Assembly (NCBI GenBank): GCA_027485535.1
Contig: JAIXQV010000117.1
Coordinates: forward strand, 1 to 21,824
From: Oxalobacteraceae bacterium
GTDB lineage: Bacteria > Pseudomonadota > Gammaproteobacteria > Burkholderiales > Burkholderiaceae_D
DNA length: 21,824 nucleotides
Direction of reading: 5' to 3'
Shown: positions 7,003 to 14,962 of the stretch, in pieces
Position numbering within the stretch: the stretch's first letter is position 1
Layout of the letters: each line of letters begins with the position of its first letter
Notes under the pieces: model-generated
Told to the model about the DNA's origin: nothing
Databases searched by the model: none
Seen by the model: the letters and a program-made list of their open reading frames with translations, nothing else
Program-made: the position numbers and the translations under genes

Positions 7003-7473
7003 TTAAGCGCCGCCCTCAAAATTGTGTTGGCGCCAAGCTTCGAACACAACAACCGCCACTGCGTTCGACAGATTAAGGCTGCGATTGTCGGGTCGCATCG
7101 GAAGCCTGATGCGCTGCTGCGCCGGAAAACTATCGCGCAGCGCCGGGTCCAGGCCGCGCGTCTCAGCGCCGAATACAAATACATCGCCCGCTTCGAAGCG
7201 CAGCGATGAAAACAGGGACGAGCCATGCGTCGTGAATGCAAAAATTCTTGCCGGGTTGGGTTTGGTTGAATTCAAAAATGTTTGCCAGTTCGGATGAACT
7301 TGCATTGCTGCGTACTCGTGATAATCAAGGCCAGCACGCCGCATGCGTGCATCCTCCAGTGGGAACCCGAGCGGTTCGACCAAGTGCAACTGCGCACCAG
7401 TATTCGCGCACAGTCGAATCACATTGCCGGTATTAGGCGGTATCTCTGGCTCGACTAGTACAACATGAAACAC
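7003..7473 (-). CDS. trmL: tRNA (cytidine(34)-2'-O)-methyltransferase
   Basis: SPOUT-class methyltransferase that 2'-O-methylates the wobble nucleotide (C34 or cmnm5U34) of tRNA-Leu. It has 156 residues, the usual length. Characteristic blocks are VLVEPEIPPNTGNVIRLCAN at the N-terminus, FGAETRGLD in the middle, and IRLPMRPDNRSLNLSNAVAV, which forms the SAM-binding knot. The start is GTG at 7473, supported by AGAGGAGAG about 7 bases upstream. It lies 17 bp behind comF on the same strand, so they are probably co-transcribed, perhaps together with the PCuAC gene. Confidence 0.96.
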   Translation of the reverse strand: MFHVVLVEPEIPPNTGNVIRLCANTGAQLHLVEPLGFPLEDARMRRAGLDYHEYAAMQVHPNWQTFLNSTKPNPARIFAFTTHGSSLFSSLRFEAGDVFVFGAETRGLDPALRDSFPAQQRIRLPMRPDNRSLNLSNAVAVVVFEAWRQHNFEGGA

Positions 7474-7490
7474 AGTACTCTCCTCTAGCG

Positions 7491-8183
7491 TCAGCGCGCA
7501 GGCGTTCGCGCAAAAACCAGATTGGTCACGCGCGCTGCGCCGTTGCGCTTGAGTGTGGCAGCAAGTGCCTCCAGCGTCTCGCCAGTGGTCATGACATCGT
7601 CGACCAGCAGCACGTGCTGGCCAACGACTGTATCCCGGCGCATCAAGCTGAAGGCGCCGCGCATGTTACCGCGTCGCTGCGCAAGCGGCAGCAACGACTG
7701 GGGCTCGGTGTCACGTACCCGAACGCATAACTCGGTCGCTAGTGGAAGGCGCCACGCACGTGCCATCGGTTTAGCAATTTCATGCGCTTGATTAAATCCG
7801 CGCTGTGCAATCCGTTCTGCTGATAGGGGCACTGCCAGCATGACCGCGGCGTTCGCTACTGCCTCGCGCGGGACGATGGTCATCAGCAAATCAGCGAATA
7901 CAGCGGCCAGCGGGAGATGCGCGTGAAACTTCAAGGCTTGGACCAAGGTATCGATCGGTGCTGCGTAGTCGGTTGCTGCAAAACTCGCATCAAATGAGGG
8001 TGGTTTCGCGGCGCAAGCACTACAGTGAGTTTGGGTACCAGGCAGTGTGATCGCGCAGCGGCGACAGCGTGTGCGTAAGTTCGCGATGTGGCGCTTGCGA
8101 CACGCTGGGCACAAGAGGCTGGCCTGGTGGCTGCCGCATAATGCGCAGCTGCTGGCAAGCAGCTGAGTCGCCATCGTCTCCAT
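7491..8183 (-). CDS. ComF family protein (phosphoribosyltransferase-type, competence-related)
   Basis: ComF-family protein with an N-terminal zinc-ribbon-like cysteine region (CALCG, CPAC, CRRC, CSAC) and a C-terminal phosphoribosyltransferase fold carrying the PRPP loop VLLVDDVMTTGETL. The AVPLSAERIAQRGFNQAHEIA block is typical. ComF is needed for DNA uptake in naturally competent bacteria, and the family is widespread in species of unknown competence. The start is uncertain. The frame is open to 8249, with other ATGs at 8219 and 8174. I prefer 8183 because a GAGAG lies just upstream and homologues have a short stretch before the first cysteine pair. It is divergent from bioC and followed by trmL. 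Confidence 0.9.
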   Translation of the reverse strand: METMATQLLASSCALCGSHQASLLCPACRKRHIANLRTRCRRCAITLPGTQTHCSACAAKPPSFDASFAATDYAAPIDTLVQALKFHAHLPLAAVFADLLMTIVPREAVANAAVMLAVPLSAERIAQRGFNQAHEIAKPMARAWRLPLATELCVRVRDTEPQSLLPLAQRRGNMRGAFSLMRRDTVVGQHVLLVDDVMTTGETLEALAATLKRNGAARVTNLVFARTPAR

Positions 8184-8281
8184 GGCTCTCGGGATAGAGC
8201 ACTGTTGAAAGAATTTCATCGCAATGCACTGGGTTACACTGCGACGCATTGTCTTGATGTTTGGCAGGTTCTACGATCTTC

Positions 8282-9220
8282 ATGAGTTCAATGCATGACG
8301 TCCCCAAGCGAGACGCACACAGCGCGCCAATATCGGTCGCGGCAGTACGTCAGTCGTTCGCGCATCCGGCGCATTGCGAGCCTTCACAATTTTTAAGGCG
8401 TGAGATTTCTGTGCGCATGCAGGAGCGACTTGGTCTCATCAAGATCAAGCCAGAGCGTGTGCTGGATGCCGCTTGCGGCGAAGGCCGCGACTTGCTGGTG
8501 TTACAGCAGGCCTACCCTGAAGCACAGCTGCTGGGAGTCGACGCCGCTTTGCCGATGCTGAGCGTTGCGCGCACCGTAAGCGCCGCCTCGCACTCAGCAC
8601 TGCAAACATTTGTGTCAAGACTGTTGGGTGGTCATCGGCTGCACCCGCCTGCTGCCCAACTTGCTTGCGCCGACTTTGCGCACTTGCCCCTCCCAAGTGG
8701 CAGCATTGATCTGCTGTGGTCCAACCTCGCCTTGCACTGGCATCCGCAGCCGCACGCCGTGATCGCAGACTGGGCGAGGGTGCTGCGCAGCGACGGTCTG
8801 TTGATGTTCAGCTGCTTCGGCCCCGATACGTTTGCTGAGTTGCGCGACGTGTTTCAGGCGCAGCAGATGCCGTCGCGCGTTTTGCCCTTTGTAGACTTGC
8901 ATGATTACGGCGACATGCTGCAAGCCGCCGGCATGGCTACCCCGGTCATGGATATGGAAAAAATCACGCTGACCTATGCAGATACGGCGGCGCTGTTGGC
9001 CGATGTGCGTGCGTTTGGCGGCAACCCTCTACAGGATCGTCCGCGCGGCTTGCAGGGGCGTCGGCAGTGGCAGCAGATGTTGAGGCTGCTCGATCAGCGG
9101 CGTGATAGTGATGGCCGAATCAGACTCACAGTGGAGGTGATTTACGGCCATGCATTTCGTCCTGTGCCAAGACGCAACAGTAGCGGCGAGGCGATTATTC
9201 GTTTCGAGCCAAGGCGCTGA
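8282..9220 (+). CDS. bioC: Malonyl-[ACP] O-methyltransferase, BioC family
   Basis: Class I SAM methyltransferase of the BioC/NDUFAF5 family, about 312 residues. BioC methylates the free carboxyl of malonyl-ACP to start pimelate synthesis for biotin. Seen: VRQSFAHPA near the N-terminus, motif I VLDAACGEGRDLL, SNLALHWHPQPHAV, and GLLMFSCFGPDTFAELRD, which is diagnostic for BioC. The start is uncertain: ATG at 8282 or 8291, or TTG at 8261; none has a strong ribosome binding site. No other biotin genes are in the window, so the pathway role rests on the family. The about 290-bp stretch after the gene holds only a short GGCT/AGCC hairpin and a candidate promoter for the cytochrome gene. Confidence 0.88.
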   Translation: MSSMHDVPKRDAHSAPISVAAVRQSFAHPAHCEPSQFLRREISVRMQERLGLIKIKPERVLDAACGEGRDLLVLQQAYPEAQLLGVDAALPMLSVARTVSAASHSALQTFVSRLLGGHRLHPPAAQLACADFAHLPLPSGSIDLLWSNLALHWHPQPHAVIADWARVLRSDGLLMFSCFGPDTFAELRDVFQAQQMPSRVLPFVDLHDYGDMLQAAGMATPVMDMEKITLTYADTAALLADVRAFGGNPLQDRPRGLQGRRQWQQMLRLLDQRRDSDGRIRLTVEVIYGHAFRPVPRRNSSGEAIIRFEPRR

Positions 9221-9360
9221 AGCCCTTTTGCAATCCATGGGGTTGAGCCCAACCTAAACCGGCTAATCAGCCTCGATTTACGATCATTTCGTCTTCACCA
9301 ACCCAACTGCCCAGTACCATACGAAATATTTTAAATTTGATATCTCCGTTGCACAGGTCT

Positions 9361-9369
9361 TGCTATAGT
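9361..9369 (+). promoter_or_regulatory. Candidate extended -10 promoter of the cytochrome c/oxidase operon
   Basis: TGCTATAGT is an extended -10 (TGn plus TATAGT, 5 of 6). The region upstream (about 9325-9345) is A/T-rich and could be an UP element. No good -35 lies at 16-18 bp. It would give a leader of about 140 bases before the cytochrome gene. Confidence 0.35.
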
Positions 9370-9513
9370 TTTCACTTGGCGGCCATTATCGATTGCACTT
9401 ATACTCGCGCTCGGTTTGCGGGGCTGGGCTTTATTTCTCGGCTGTTTTCCGGAAAACTATTTGCCTGACAAATAACGATATTTCACGCAGCGGCGCTGCT
9501 TTGCGGTCTTCTC

Positions 9514-10176
9514 ATGAACCAAATATCTCTGAAATTTTTTGCTTTTCTGTCATCTTTGATTTTTATCTCTGCAGCAGCCCAGGCTGAAGGCTTGACCGGT
9601 GACGCGGCGGCTGGTCAAAAGAAAAATGCCACTTGCATTGGCTGCCACGGCATCATTGGTTATCAGGCCAGCTTCCCAGAGGTCTACAAGGTCCCCAAGA
9701 TTTCGCAGCAAAACGCCAAGTACATTGAAGCTGCGTTGAAGGCTTATAAATCTGGTGAGCGTAAGCACCCCACCATGCGCAGCGTTGCGCAGAGCCTCAC
9801 CGATCAAGATATTGCTGATCTGGCCGCCTACTACGAGCAGCACGGTAACAAAGTGGCCGTCGCTGAGCAGGCGGTAGAGCCGCCAAAAGTGGTGGCCGAC
9901 TTGCTGACCAAGGGCGGCTGCGCAGGCTGCCACGGCGCCAACTTCAACAAGCCAATGGACCCAAGCTATCCCAAGCTGGCTGGACAGCACCGCGACTATC
10001 TTTACATTGCGTTGAAGTCTTATCAGGAGCAGGGCCACAGCACCTGGGGCAGAAACAACGCCATCATGTCTGGCATGGCCAAACCTTACACCCGAGCAGA
10101 GTTGAAGAAAATCGCCGATTATCTGGGCAGCTTGCCGGGCGAACTGCAGGCATTGCCACAATCAAAATTCCGCTGA
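9514..10176 (+). CDS. Di-haem cytochrome c, c4-type
   Basis: Exported di-haem cytochrome c of 220 residues. A signal peptide covers about residues 1-24 (cleavage after AQA). Two CXXCH haem sites, CIGCH and CAGCH, lie in two similar domains, each followed by an axial methionine candidate (HPTMRSVAQSL and MSGMAKPYT). Cytochromes c4 are periplasmic electron carriers. Position directly upstream of subunit II (44-bp gap) suggests it delivers electrons to this oxidase, especially as this subunit II has no fused cytochrome c domain. No clear ribosome binding site is seen before ATG 9514, but the signal peptide supports this start. Confidence 0.93.
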   Translation: MNQISLKFFAFLSSLIFISAAAQAEGLTGDAAAGQKKNATCIGCHGIIGYQASFPEVYKVPKISQQNAKYIEAALKAYKSGERKHPTMRSVAQSLTDQDIADLAAYYEQHGNKVAVAEQAVEPPKVVADLLTKGGCAGCHGANFNKPMDPSYPKLAGQHRDYLYIALKSYQEQGHSTWGRNNAIMSGMAKPYTRAELKKIADYLGSLPGELQALPQSKFR

Positions 10177-10220
10177 AATAAGTCAGCCTTAACCATTACC
10201 CAAATTACAGCGAACTGATC

Positions 10221-11102
10221 ATGTTTGAGACATTCGAAAAAAAGCTTGCCACCGCGACGGTGGGCGCGCTGTGCTGGTGGTCTGGCATCGCCAGTGCGGT
10301 CAATGACCTGCCCGGTGGTCCGGCGGTTCATCAACTGAATTTGCCACCCGCGGTGACCAAAATCGCCGAAGAGCAGCACTCGCTGCACTGGATGATGATG
10401 ATCATCTGCTTGGGTATTTTTGTGGCCGTGTTTGGCGTGATGTTCTACTCGATTTTCAAGCACCGCAAATCGGTTGGGCATCAGCCCGCGACTTTCCATG
10501 AGTCGATCAAGGTGGAGCTGGCGTGGACGATCGTGCCGTTCATCATCGTGATCGTGATGGCGATCCCTGCTACCCGTACCGTGGTAGCCCAGAAAGATAC
10601 CTCTAACGCAGATCTCACCATCAAGGCGACCGGCTACCAGTGGCGCTGGGGCTATGAGTACCTGACGGGTGAAGGCAACGGCATTAACTTCGTATCGTCG
10701 CTCGATAACGAGCACCGGCTGATCTCTGACAGCGGTGCCAAGGGCGTGTCGATCGATAACTACCTGCTGAAAGTCGATCACCCGCTGGTGGTGCCGGTCA
10801 ACAAGAAGGTACGCATTATCGTGACCGGCGGCGATGTGATTCATGCTTTCGCAGTGCCGGCTTTCGGCATCAAGCAGGATGCGATCCCTGGCTTCGTTCG
10901 TGACACCTGGTTCCGCGCTGAGAAGACTGGTGACTTCTACGGTCAGTGCCAAGAGCTGTGCGGTAAAGAGCACGCCTATATGCCGATCCACGTCAAAGTA
11001 CTAAGCCAAGAGGATTACGCCGCTTGGGTCAAGAGTAAGCAAGAGACTAAGACAGCAGCGGTGTCGGCAGCAGATCCGGCAGCGGCTAAGTCGACAAACT
11101 GA
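10221..11102 (+). CDS. ctaC: Cytochrome c oxidase subunit II
   Basis: Subunit II of the aa3-type oxidase, 293 residues. It receives electrons from cytochrome c at the CuA centre. An N-terminal hydrophobic leader is followed by two transmembrane helices (about residues 55-80 and 100-118), then the periplasmic cupredoxin domain. CuA ligands are H208 (VIHAF), C243, E245, C247, H251 and M254 in CQELCGKEHAYM. The aromatic electron-entry patch YQWRWGYEY is present. The protein ends in an Ala/Lys-rich tail about 30 residues long. There is no C-terminal haem c domain, unlike caa3-type subunit II. It is followed after 32 bp by subunit I. Also called coxB. Confidence 0.97.
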   Translation: MFETFEKKLATATVGALCWWSGIASAVNDLPGGPAVHQLNLPPAVTKIAEEQHSLHWMMMIICLGIFVAVFGVMFYSIFKHRKSVGHQPATFHESIKVELAWTIVPFIIVIVMAIPATRTVVAQKDTSNADLTIKATGYQWRWGYEYLTGEGNGINFVSSLDNEHRLISDSGAKGVSIDNYLLKVDHPLVVPVNKKVRIIVTGGDVIHAFAVPAFGIKQDAIPGFVRDTWFRAEKTGDFYGQCQELCGKEHAYMPIHVKVLSQEDYAAWVKSKQETKTAAVSAADPAAAKSTN

Positions 11103-11134
11103 AATTTCAAATACAAGACTGATTGGGAGCAGAC

Positions 11135-12766
11135 ATGAGCGCTGTGATTGATACGGGTGGCCACGTAGGGGCACATGATCATGATGATCACCACCACGCG
11201 CCGACAGGGTGGCGTCGCTGGGTTTTCGCCACCAACCACAAAGACATCGGTACCCTCTACCTAGTCTTTGCGTTCACCAACTTGTTGATTGGTGGGGTGT
11301 TGGCACTGATGATTCGTGCCGAGCTGTTCCAGCCTGGTTTGCAGATCGTGAACCCAGAGCTGTTCAACCAGCTCACCACCATGCACGGCTTGATCATGGT
11401 GTTTGGCGCGATCATGCCGGCGTTCGTTGGTTTTGCGAACTGGATGGTACCGCTGCAGATCGGCGCGTCAGACATGGCATTTGCTCGCATGAATAACTTC
11501 AGCTTCTGGCTGACGATTCCTGCGGCGGCACTGCTGTTGATGTCGTTCTTCATGCCAGGCGGCGCGCCTGCGACTGGCTGGACCATCTACGCACCGCTCA
11601 CCATGCAAATGGGCCCATCAATGGATGCAGCGATTTTCGCGCTGCACCTGCTGGGTGCTTCATCGATCATGGGCTCGATCAATATCGTGGTCACCATCCT
11701 TAACATGCGCGCTCCTGGCATGACGCTGATGAAGATGCCGATGTTCGTCTGGACTTGGCTGATCACAGCTTACCTGCTGATTGCTGTTATGCCTGTGCTG
11801 GCTGGTGCGATCACCATGACCCTGACCGACCGTCACTTCGGTACCACCTTCTTCAACCCGGCTGGTGGTGGTGATCCAGTCATGTTCCAGCACATTTTCT
11901 GGTTCTTCGGACACCCTGAGGTGTACATCATGATTTTGCCGGCGTTCGGCATCATCAGCCAGGTTGTGCCAGCGTTCTCGCGCAAGCAGTTGTTTGGCTA
12001 CGCGTCGATGGTGTACGCAACCTCCTCGATCGCGATTTTGTCGTTCATCGTCTGGGCGCACCACATGTACACCACTGGTATGCCAGTGACGGGTCAACTG
12101 TTCTTCATGTACGCCACGATGCTGATCTCGGTACCAACTGGCGTGAAGGTCTTCAACTGGCTCGCAACCATGTGGAAAGGCGCGATGACCTTTGAAACCC
12201 CAATGCTGTTCGCGGTGGGTTTCATCTTCGTGTTCACCATGGGCGGCTTCACTGGCCTGATTCTGTCGGTCGCGCCGATTGATATCCAGCTGCAAGATGG
12301 CTACTACGTGGTGGCGCACTTCCACTATGTGCTGGTCGCAGGCTCGCTGTTTGCGATGTTCTCAGGTTTCTACTACTGGGCGCCGAAGTGGACCGGTGTG
12401 ATGTACAACGAAGCGCGTGGCCGTCTGCACTTCTGGTGGACCATGATCTCGTTCAACGTCACTTTCTTCCCGATGCACTTCCTCGGTCTGGCCGGTATGC
12501 CACGTCGTTATGCTGATTACCCGATGCAGTTGGCTGACTTCAATGCACTGGCATCGGTCGGCGCATTTGCATTCGGCTTGGCGCAGGTCTACTTCCTGGT
12601 TGCCATCGTGATCCCGGGTATGCGCGGTCAAGGTGAAAAGGCACCGCAGCGTCCATGGGAGGGTGCTGAGGGCCTGGAGTGGGAAGTTCCTTCCCCTGCG
12701 CCTTTCCACACCTATGAGACACCGCCGAAGCTGAACGCCGATGCAACGCGTGTTGTTCACGGCTGA
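11135..12766 (+). CDS. ctaD: Cytochrome c oxidase subunit I
   Basis: Catalytic subunit of the haem-copper oxidase, 543 residues, about twelve transmembrane helices. It reduces O2 at haem a3-CuB and pumps protons. Visible features: low-spin haem ligand in TTMHGLIMVFG; CuB ligand H260 with the cross-linked tyrosine Y264 in HPEVY, the hallmark of A-type oxidases; H309-H310 in WAHHMY; H395 and H397 in VAHFHYVL for haem a3 and haem a. ATG 11135 is chosen because GGGAG lies 5 bases upstream; the in-frame TTG at 11123 is unsupported. The cytoplasmic N-terminus is His/Asp-rich (HDHDDHHH). Also called coxA. Confidence 0.98.
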   Translation: MSAVIDTGGHVGAHDHDDHHHAPTGWRRWVFATNHKDIGTLYLVFAFTNLLIGGVLALMIRAELFQPGLQIVNPELFNQLTTMHGLIMVFGAIMPAFVGFANWMVPLQIGASDMAFARMNNFSFWLTIPAAALLLMSFFMPGGAPATGWTIYAPLTMQMGPSMDAAIFALHLLGASSIMGSINIVVTILNMRAPGMTLMKMPMFVWTWLITAYLLIAVMPVLAGAITMTLTDRHFGTTFFNPAGGGDPVMFQHIFWFFGHPEVYIMILPAFGIISQVVPAFSRKQLFGYASMVYATSSIAILSFIVWAHHMYTTGMPVTGQLFFMYATMLISVPTGVKVFNWLATMWKGAMTFETPMLFAVGFIFVFTMGGFTGLILSVAPIDIQLQDGYYVVAHFHYVLVAGSLFAMFSGFYYWAPKWTGVMYNEARGRLHFWWTMISFNVTFFPMHFLGLAGMPRRYADYPMQLADFNALASVGAFAFGLAQVYFLVAIVIPGMRGQGEKAPQRPWEGAEGLEWEVPSPAPFHTYETPPKLNADATRVVHG

Positions 12767-12780
12767 TTGACCGAAAGCCA

Positions 12781-12894
12781 ATGTCCTCGGAGAAGAAGCG
12801 CGGAAACCTACGGCTGGCGATCATCCTCGCCAGCGTCGCGCTCGCCTTCTTCATGGGGATAGTCGCCAAGATGTTGCTGTTGGGACGGCCATGA
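12781..12894 (+). CDS. Cytochrome oxidase small assembly protein (37 residues)
   Basis: Short gene between subunit I and ctaG. It begins with a charged MSSEKKRGNLR, continues with one transmembrane helix (about residues 12-34), and ends in LLLGRP. Its TGA overlaps the ctaG ATG (ATGA), so it is coupled to ctaG. A small single-span protein in exactly this place is a recurrent feature of betaproteobacterial oxidase operons and is annotated there as a small assembly protein. Its precise role is not established. It begins 14 bases after the subunit I stop, and its ribosome binding site is weak. Confidence 0.82.
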   Translation: MSSEKKRGNLRLAIILASVALAFFMGIVAKMLLLGRP

Positions 12895-13508
12895 ATTCGT
12901 CCTACTCGCTCAACTACCGCTTGATGGGCAAGCTGTTGATCGTGGCAGCCGGGATGTTTGCCTTTGGCTACATGCTGGCGCCCATCTACAAAGCGATTTG
13001 CAATTGGACGGGTATCAATGTGTTGGCGCTCGGCGAGCGCGAAGCCGCTGGTTCCATGAATGCGCGTGCCACGGCGAAAAATACACAGGTGGATTACTCG
13101 CGTACCGTCATGGTCGAGTTCGATACCAATGCGCGTGGCGCTTGGAAGTTCCGTCCCGAGATTCGTAATGTCCAGCTTCACCCCGGTGAGCTGACGACGG
13201 TGATGTTCGAAATCGAAAACCAGCAGCCGCGTACCGTGAAAGTTCAGGCGATACCGAGCTACGCGCCCGGGCAAGCAGCGGCTTACTTCAACAAGCTGGA
13301 GTGTTTCTGCTTTACTGAGCATACCTTGGCAGCTGGTGAAGTGCGTCGCTGGCCTGTGGTGTTTTACATCTCGCCGAAAGCCCCACGCGATCTGGGCACG
13401 GTGACCTTGTCGTACACATTTTTTGAAGTCGGTGGCGCAGTGCCAAAACCTGTTGCCGCAGCGGTGAAGCCTGCGAAAGCGCCTGTGCAGGCAGTCGCAG
13501 GCGTATGA
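12891..13508 (+). CDS. ctaG: Cytochrome c oxidase assembly protein CtaG (Cox11)
   Basis: Copper chaperone that inserts CuB into subunit I, 205 residues. One N-terminal transmembrane helix (about 11-32) anchors a periplasmic immunoglobulin-like domain. The copper-binding CFCF motif is in KLECFCFTEHTL, and the conserved VVFYISPKAPRDLGTVTLSYTF end is present. A low-complexity Ala/Lys/Pro/Val tail of about 30 residues follows. It overlaps the preceding small gene and the following DUF2970 gene by 4 bases each, showing a tight translational chain. Confidence 0.96.
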   Translation: MNSSYSLNYRLMGKLLIVAAGMFAFGYMLAPIYKAICNWTGINVLALGEREAAGSMNARATAKNTQVDYSRTVMVEFDTNARGAWKFRPEIRNVQLHPGELTTVMFEIENQQPRTVKVQAIPSYAPGQAAAYFNKLECFCFTEHTLAAGEVRRWPVVFYISPKAPRDLGTVTLSYTFFEVGGAVPKPVAAAVKPAKAPVQAVAGV

Positions 13509-13720
13509 GCGCAGAGGGAGAGAACGGTTCCTCGCTGAGCAACATGCTGCGTAGTTTCAAGGTGGTAGCGTGGTCGTTCATCGGCATCCGGAAGCAAAGT
13601 GAGTTCCACACGGATGGGAACTCGGTGAAGCCGGTGCACGTAATTATTGTTGGTGTGTTGTTAGCGTTACTTTTTGTGCTTGGATTGATTACGGTAATCA
13701 ATCTAGTGGTTTTAGCTTAG
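13505..13720 (+). CDS. DUF2970 family small membrane protein
   Basis: A 71-residue protein with an amphipathic N-terminal half (SLSNMLRSFKVVAWSFIGIR) and one C-terminal transmembrane helix (about 44-70). It matches the DUF2970 family, regularly found between ctaG and subunit III in betaproteobacterial oxidase operons. Function is unknown; a structural or assembly role in the oxidase is inferred from position. The start overlaps the ctaG stop (ATGA). Confidence 0.88.
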   Translation: MSAEGENGSSLSNMLRSFKVVAWSFIGIRKQSEFHTDGNSVKPVHVIIVGVLLALLFVLGLITVINLVVLA

Positions 13721-13733
13721 TCAGGAGAGAAAC

Positions 13734-14618
13734 ATGAGTGCGAACACGCACGATTCCCACGGTCATTATTTCGTTCCCGGGCCGTCACGGCACCCGGCGA
13801 TGGCTTCTCTGGGGTTGTTCTTTGTGATGTTTGGTGCAGTACAGTGGGTGAACGACAGCTCATGGGGCAAGTACTCGGTACTGTTCGGGCTCGTTTTTTT
13901 CCTCGTGGTGTTGGCGCAGTGGTTTACTGACGCCATCTCCGAGAGCGAAGGCGGGCACTACGCCATGAATGTGGACCGCTCTTTCCGCTGGAGCATGAGC
14001 TGGTTCATTTTCTCCGAAGTGATGTTTTTCGGTGCATTCTTCGGCGCGCTGTGGTGGGCGCGTGTGCACTCGCTGCCTAATCTCGGGTCTGGCGACACCA
14101 TGGGTCTGCTTTGGCCTGACTTCAAAGCGGCATGGCCTAGCGTCGTAGCGGGTGCGACGACCTCGCCGGCCGGCACGATCGACAAATTCGAGATCATGTC
14201 ACCGCTGGGTCTGCCCACCATTAACACCGCATTGCTGCTGACCTCAAGCGTGACAGTCACTATTGCGCACCATGCAGTTCGTGCGGGTGAGCGTGGCAAG
14301 GCAATCGCTTACATGTGGGCTTCCGTCGCGCTCGGCGTGATCTTCCTGATCTGCCAAGGCTACGAGTATTACCATGCTTACTCTGACTTGAACCTGAAGC
14401 TGTCGTCCGGTGTTTACGGTTCCACCTTCTTCATGCTGACCGGTTTTCATGGTTTCCATGTATTGCTTGGTACGCTGATGCTGCTATTCATCACACTGCG
14501 CTTGCAGCGTGGCCACTTCACTGCGGATCGTCACTTTGGCTTTGAAGGCGCGTCGTGGTACTGGCACTTCGTTGATGTGGTCTGGCTCTGCCTGTACATC
14601 TTGGTGTACTGGCTCTGA
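13734..14618 (+). CDS. ctaE: Cytochrome c oxidase subunit III
   Basis: Subunit III, 294 residues, seven predicted transmembrane helices. It stabilises the catalytic subunit and supports sustained proton uptake. Recognisable blocks: N-terminal HYFVPGPSRHPAMASLGL, the FIFSEVMFFGAFFGALWWAR helix with the conserved glutamate, VTIAHHAVRAGERGKA, FFMLTGFHGFHVLLGT and the C-terminal WYWHFVDVVWLCLYILVYWL. AGGAGA lies 6 bases before ATG 13734. It is the last gene of the structural operon, followed directly by a strong terminator. Also called coxC. Confidence 0.97.
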   Translation: MSANTHDSHGHYFVPGPSRHPAMASLGLFFVMFGAVQWVNDSSWGKYSVLFGLVFFLVVLAQWFTDAISESEGGHYAMNVDRSFRWSMSWFIFSEVMFFGAFFGALWWARVHSLPNLGSGDTMGLLWPDFKAAWPSVVAGATTSPAGTIDKFEIMSPLGLPTINTALLLTSSVTVTIAHHAVRAGERGKAIAYMWASVALGVIFLICQGYEYYHAYSDLNLKLSSGVYGSTFFMLTGFHGFHVLLGTLMLLFITLRLQRGHFTADRHFGFEGASWYWHFVDVVWLCLYILVYWL

Positions 14619-14632
14619 TCCGAGACGAATAA

Positions 14633-14666
14633 ACAAAGGGCCGTCATGTGACGGCCCTTGTTTTTT
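14633..14666 (+). terminator. Intrinsic terminator of the oxidase operon
   Basis: AAGGGCCGTCA-TG-TGACGGCCCTT (14636-14659) is a perfect 11-bp stem with a 2-base loop, followed by GTTTTTT. A-rich sequence before the stem means it could also act weakly on the opposite strand, for the convergent DUF2909 gene. Confidence 0.93.
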
Positions 14667-14746
14667 ATGCGTTATGTGATCGGCGGTGGTTAGTGCGTTT
14701 GTAGCGACTGGCCGTGGTGGATAGTCTGCAAGCTTCGCTGCAAAAT

Positions 14747-14962
14747 CTATTGTGCTGGGAAATGACCGGTCGGCGTGATGTAACCCAACCACCAAAGAAT
14801 CAGGATGCCCGCGAAAAGCGCGACCGATAAGCCAATCCGAATCGTGAGTGCATACGCCATGTTCCGGCTACGGTCGGCGCCTCCCCGCTTCAGCATGAAA
14901 TAGCCTGCCATCACCAAGCTGGCGACAATGGCGAGAAACACGACAGAGATCAAAATTTTCAT
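14747..14962 (-). CDS. DUF2909 family twin-transmembrane protein
   Basis: A 71-residue protein with two transmembrane helices (about 2-24 and 42-61), a basic loop KRGGADRSRN between them, and an end YITPTGHFPAQ. It matches the DUF2909 family of small membrane proteins found next to surf1. Function is unknown. It is antisense to the surrounding operon, convergent with subunit III and divergent from surf1. Its ATG (14962-14960) overlaps a possible surf1 ATG (14961-14963) in the palindrome CATG. No clear ribosome binding site precedes it; the frame is open upstream to 15190, but only the part from 14962 is family-like. Confidence 0.82.
   Translation of the reverse strand: MKILISVVFLAIVASLVMAGYFMLKRGGADRSRNMAYALTIRIGLSVALFAGILILWWLGYITPTGHFPAQ

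Noticed and set aside
10119..10991. Long open frame on the minus strand opposite ctaC
   Set aside because: Composition is Arg/His-rich, with no domain, and it is fully antisense to an unmistakable subunit II gene. It is a by-product of codon bias.
11660..12325. Open frame on the minus strand opposite ctaD
   Set aside because: His/Arg/Asp-rich shadow of the subunit I helices, with no recognisable family and no ribosome binding site.
12540..13322. 260-residue open frame on the minus strand across ctaD and ctaG
   Set aside because: It crosses two well-supported genes on the other strand and shows no family features.
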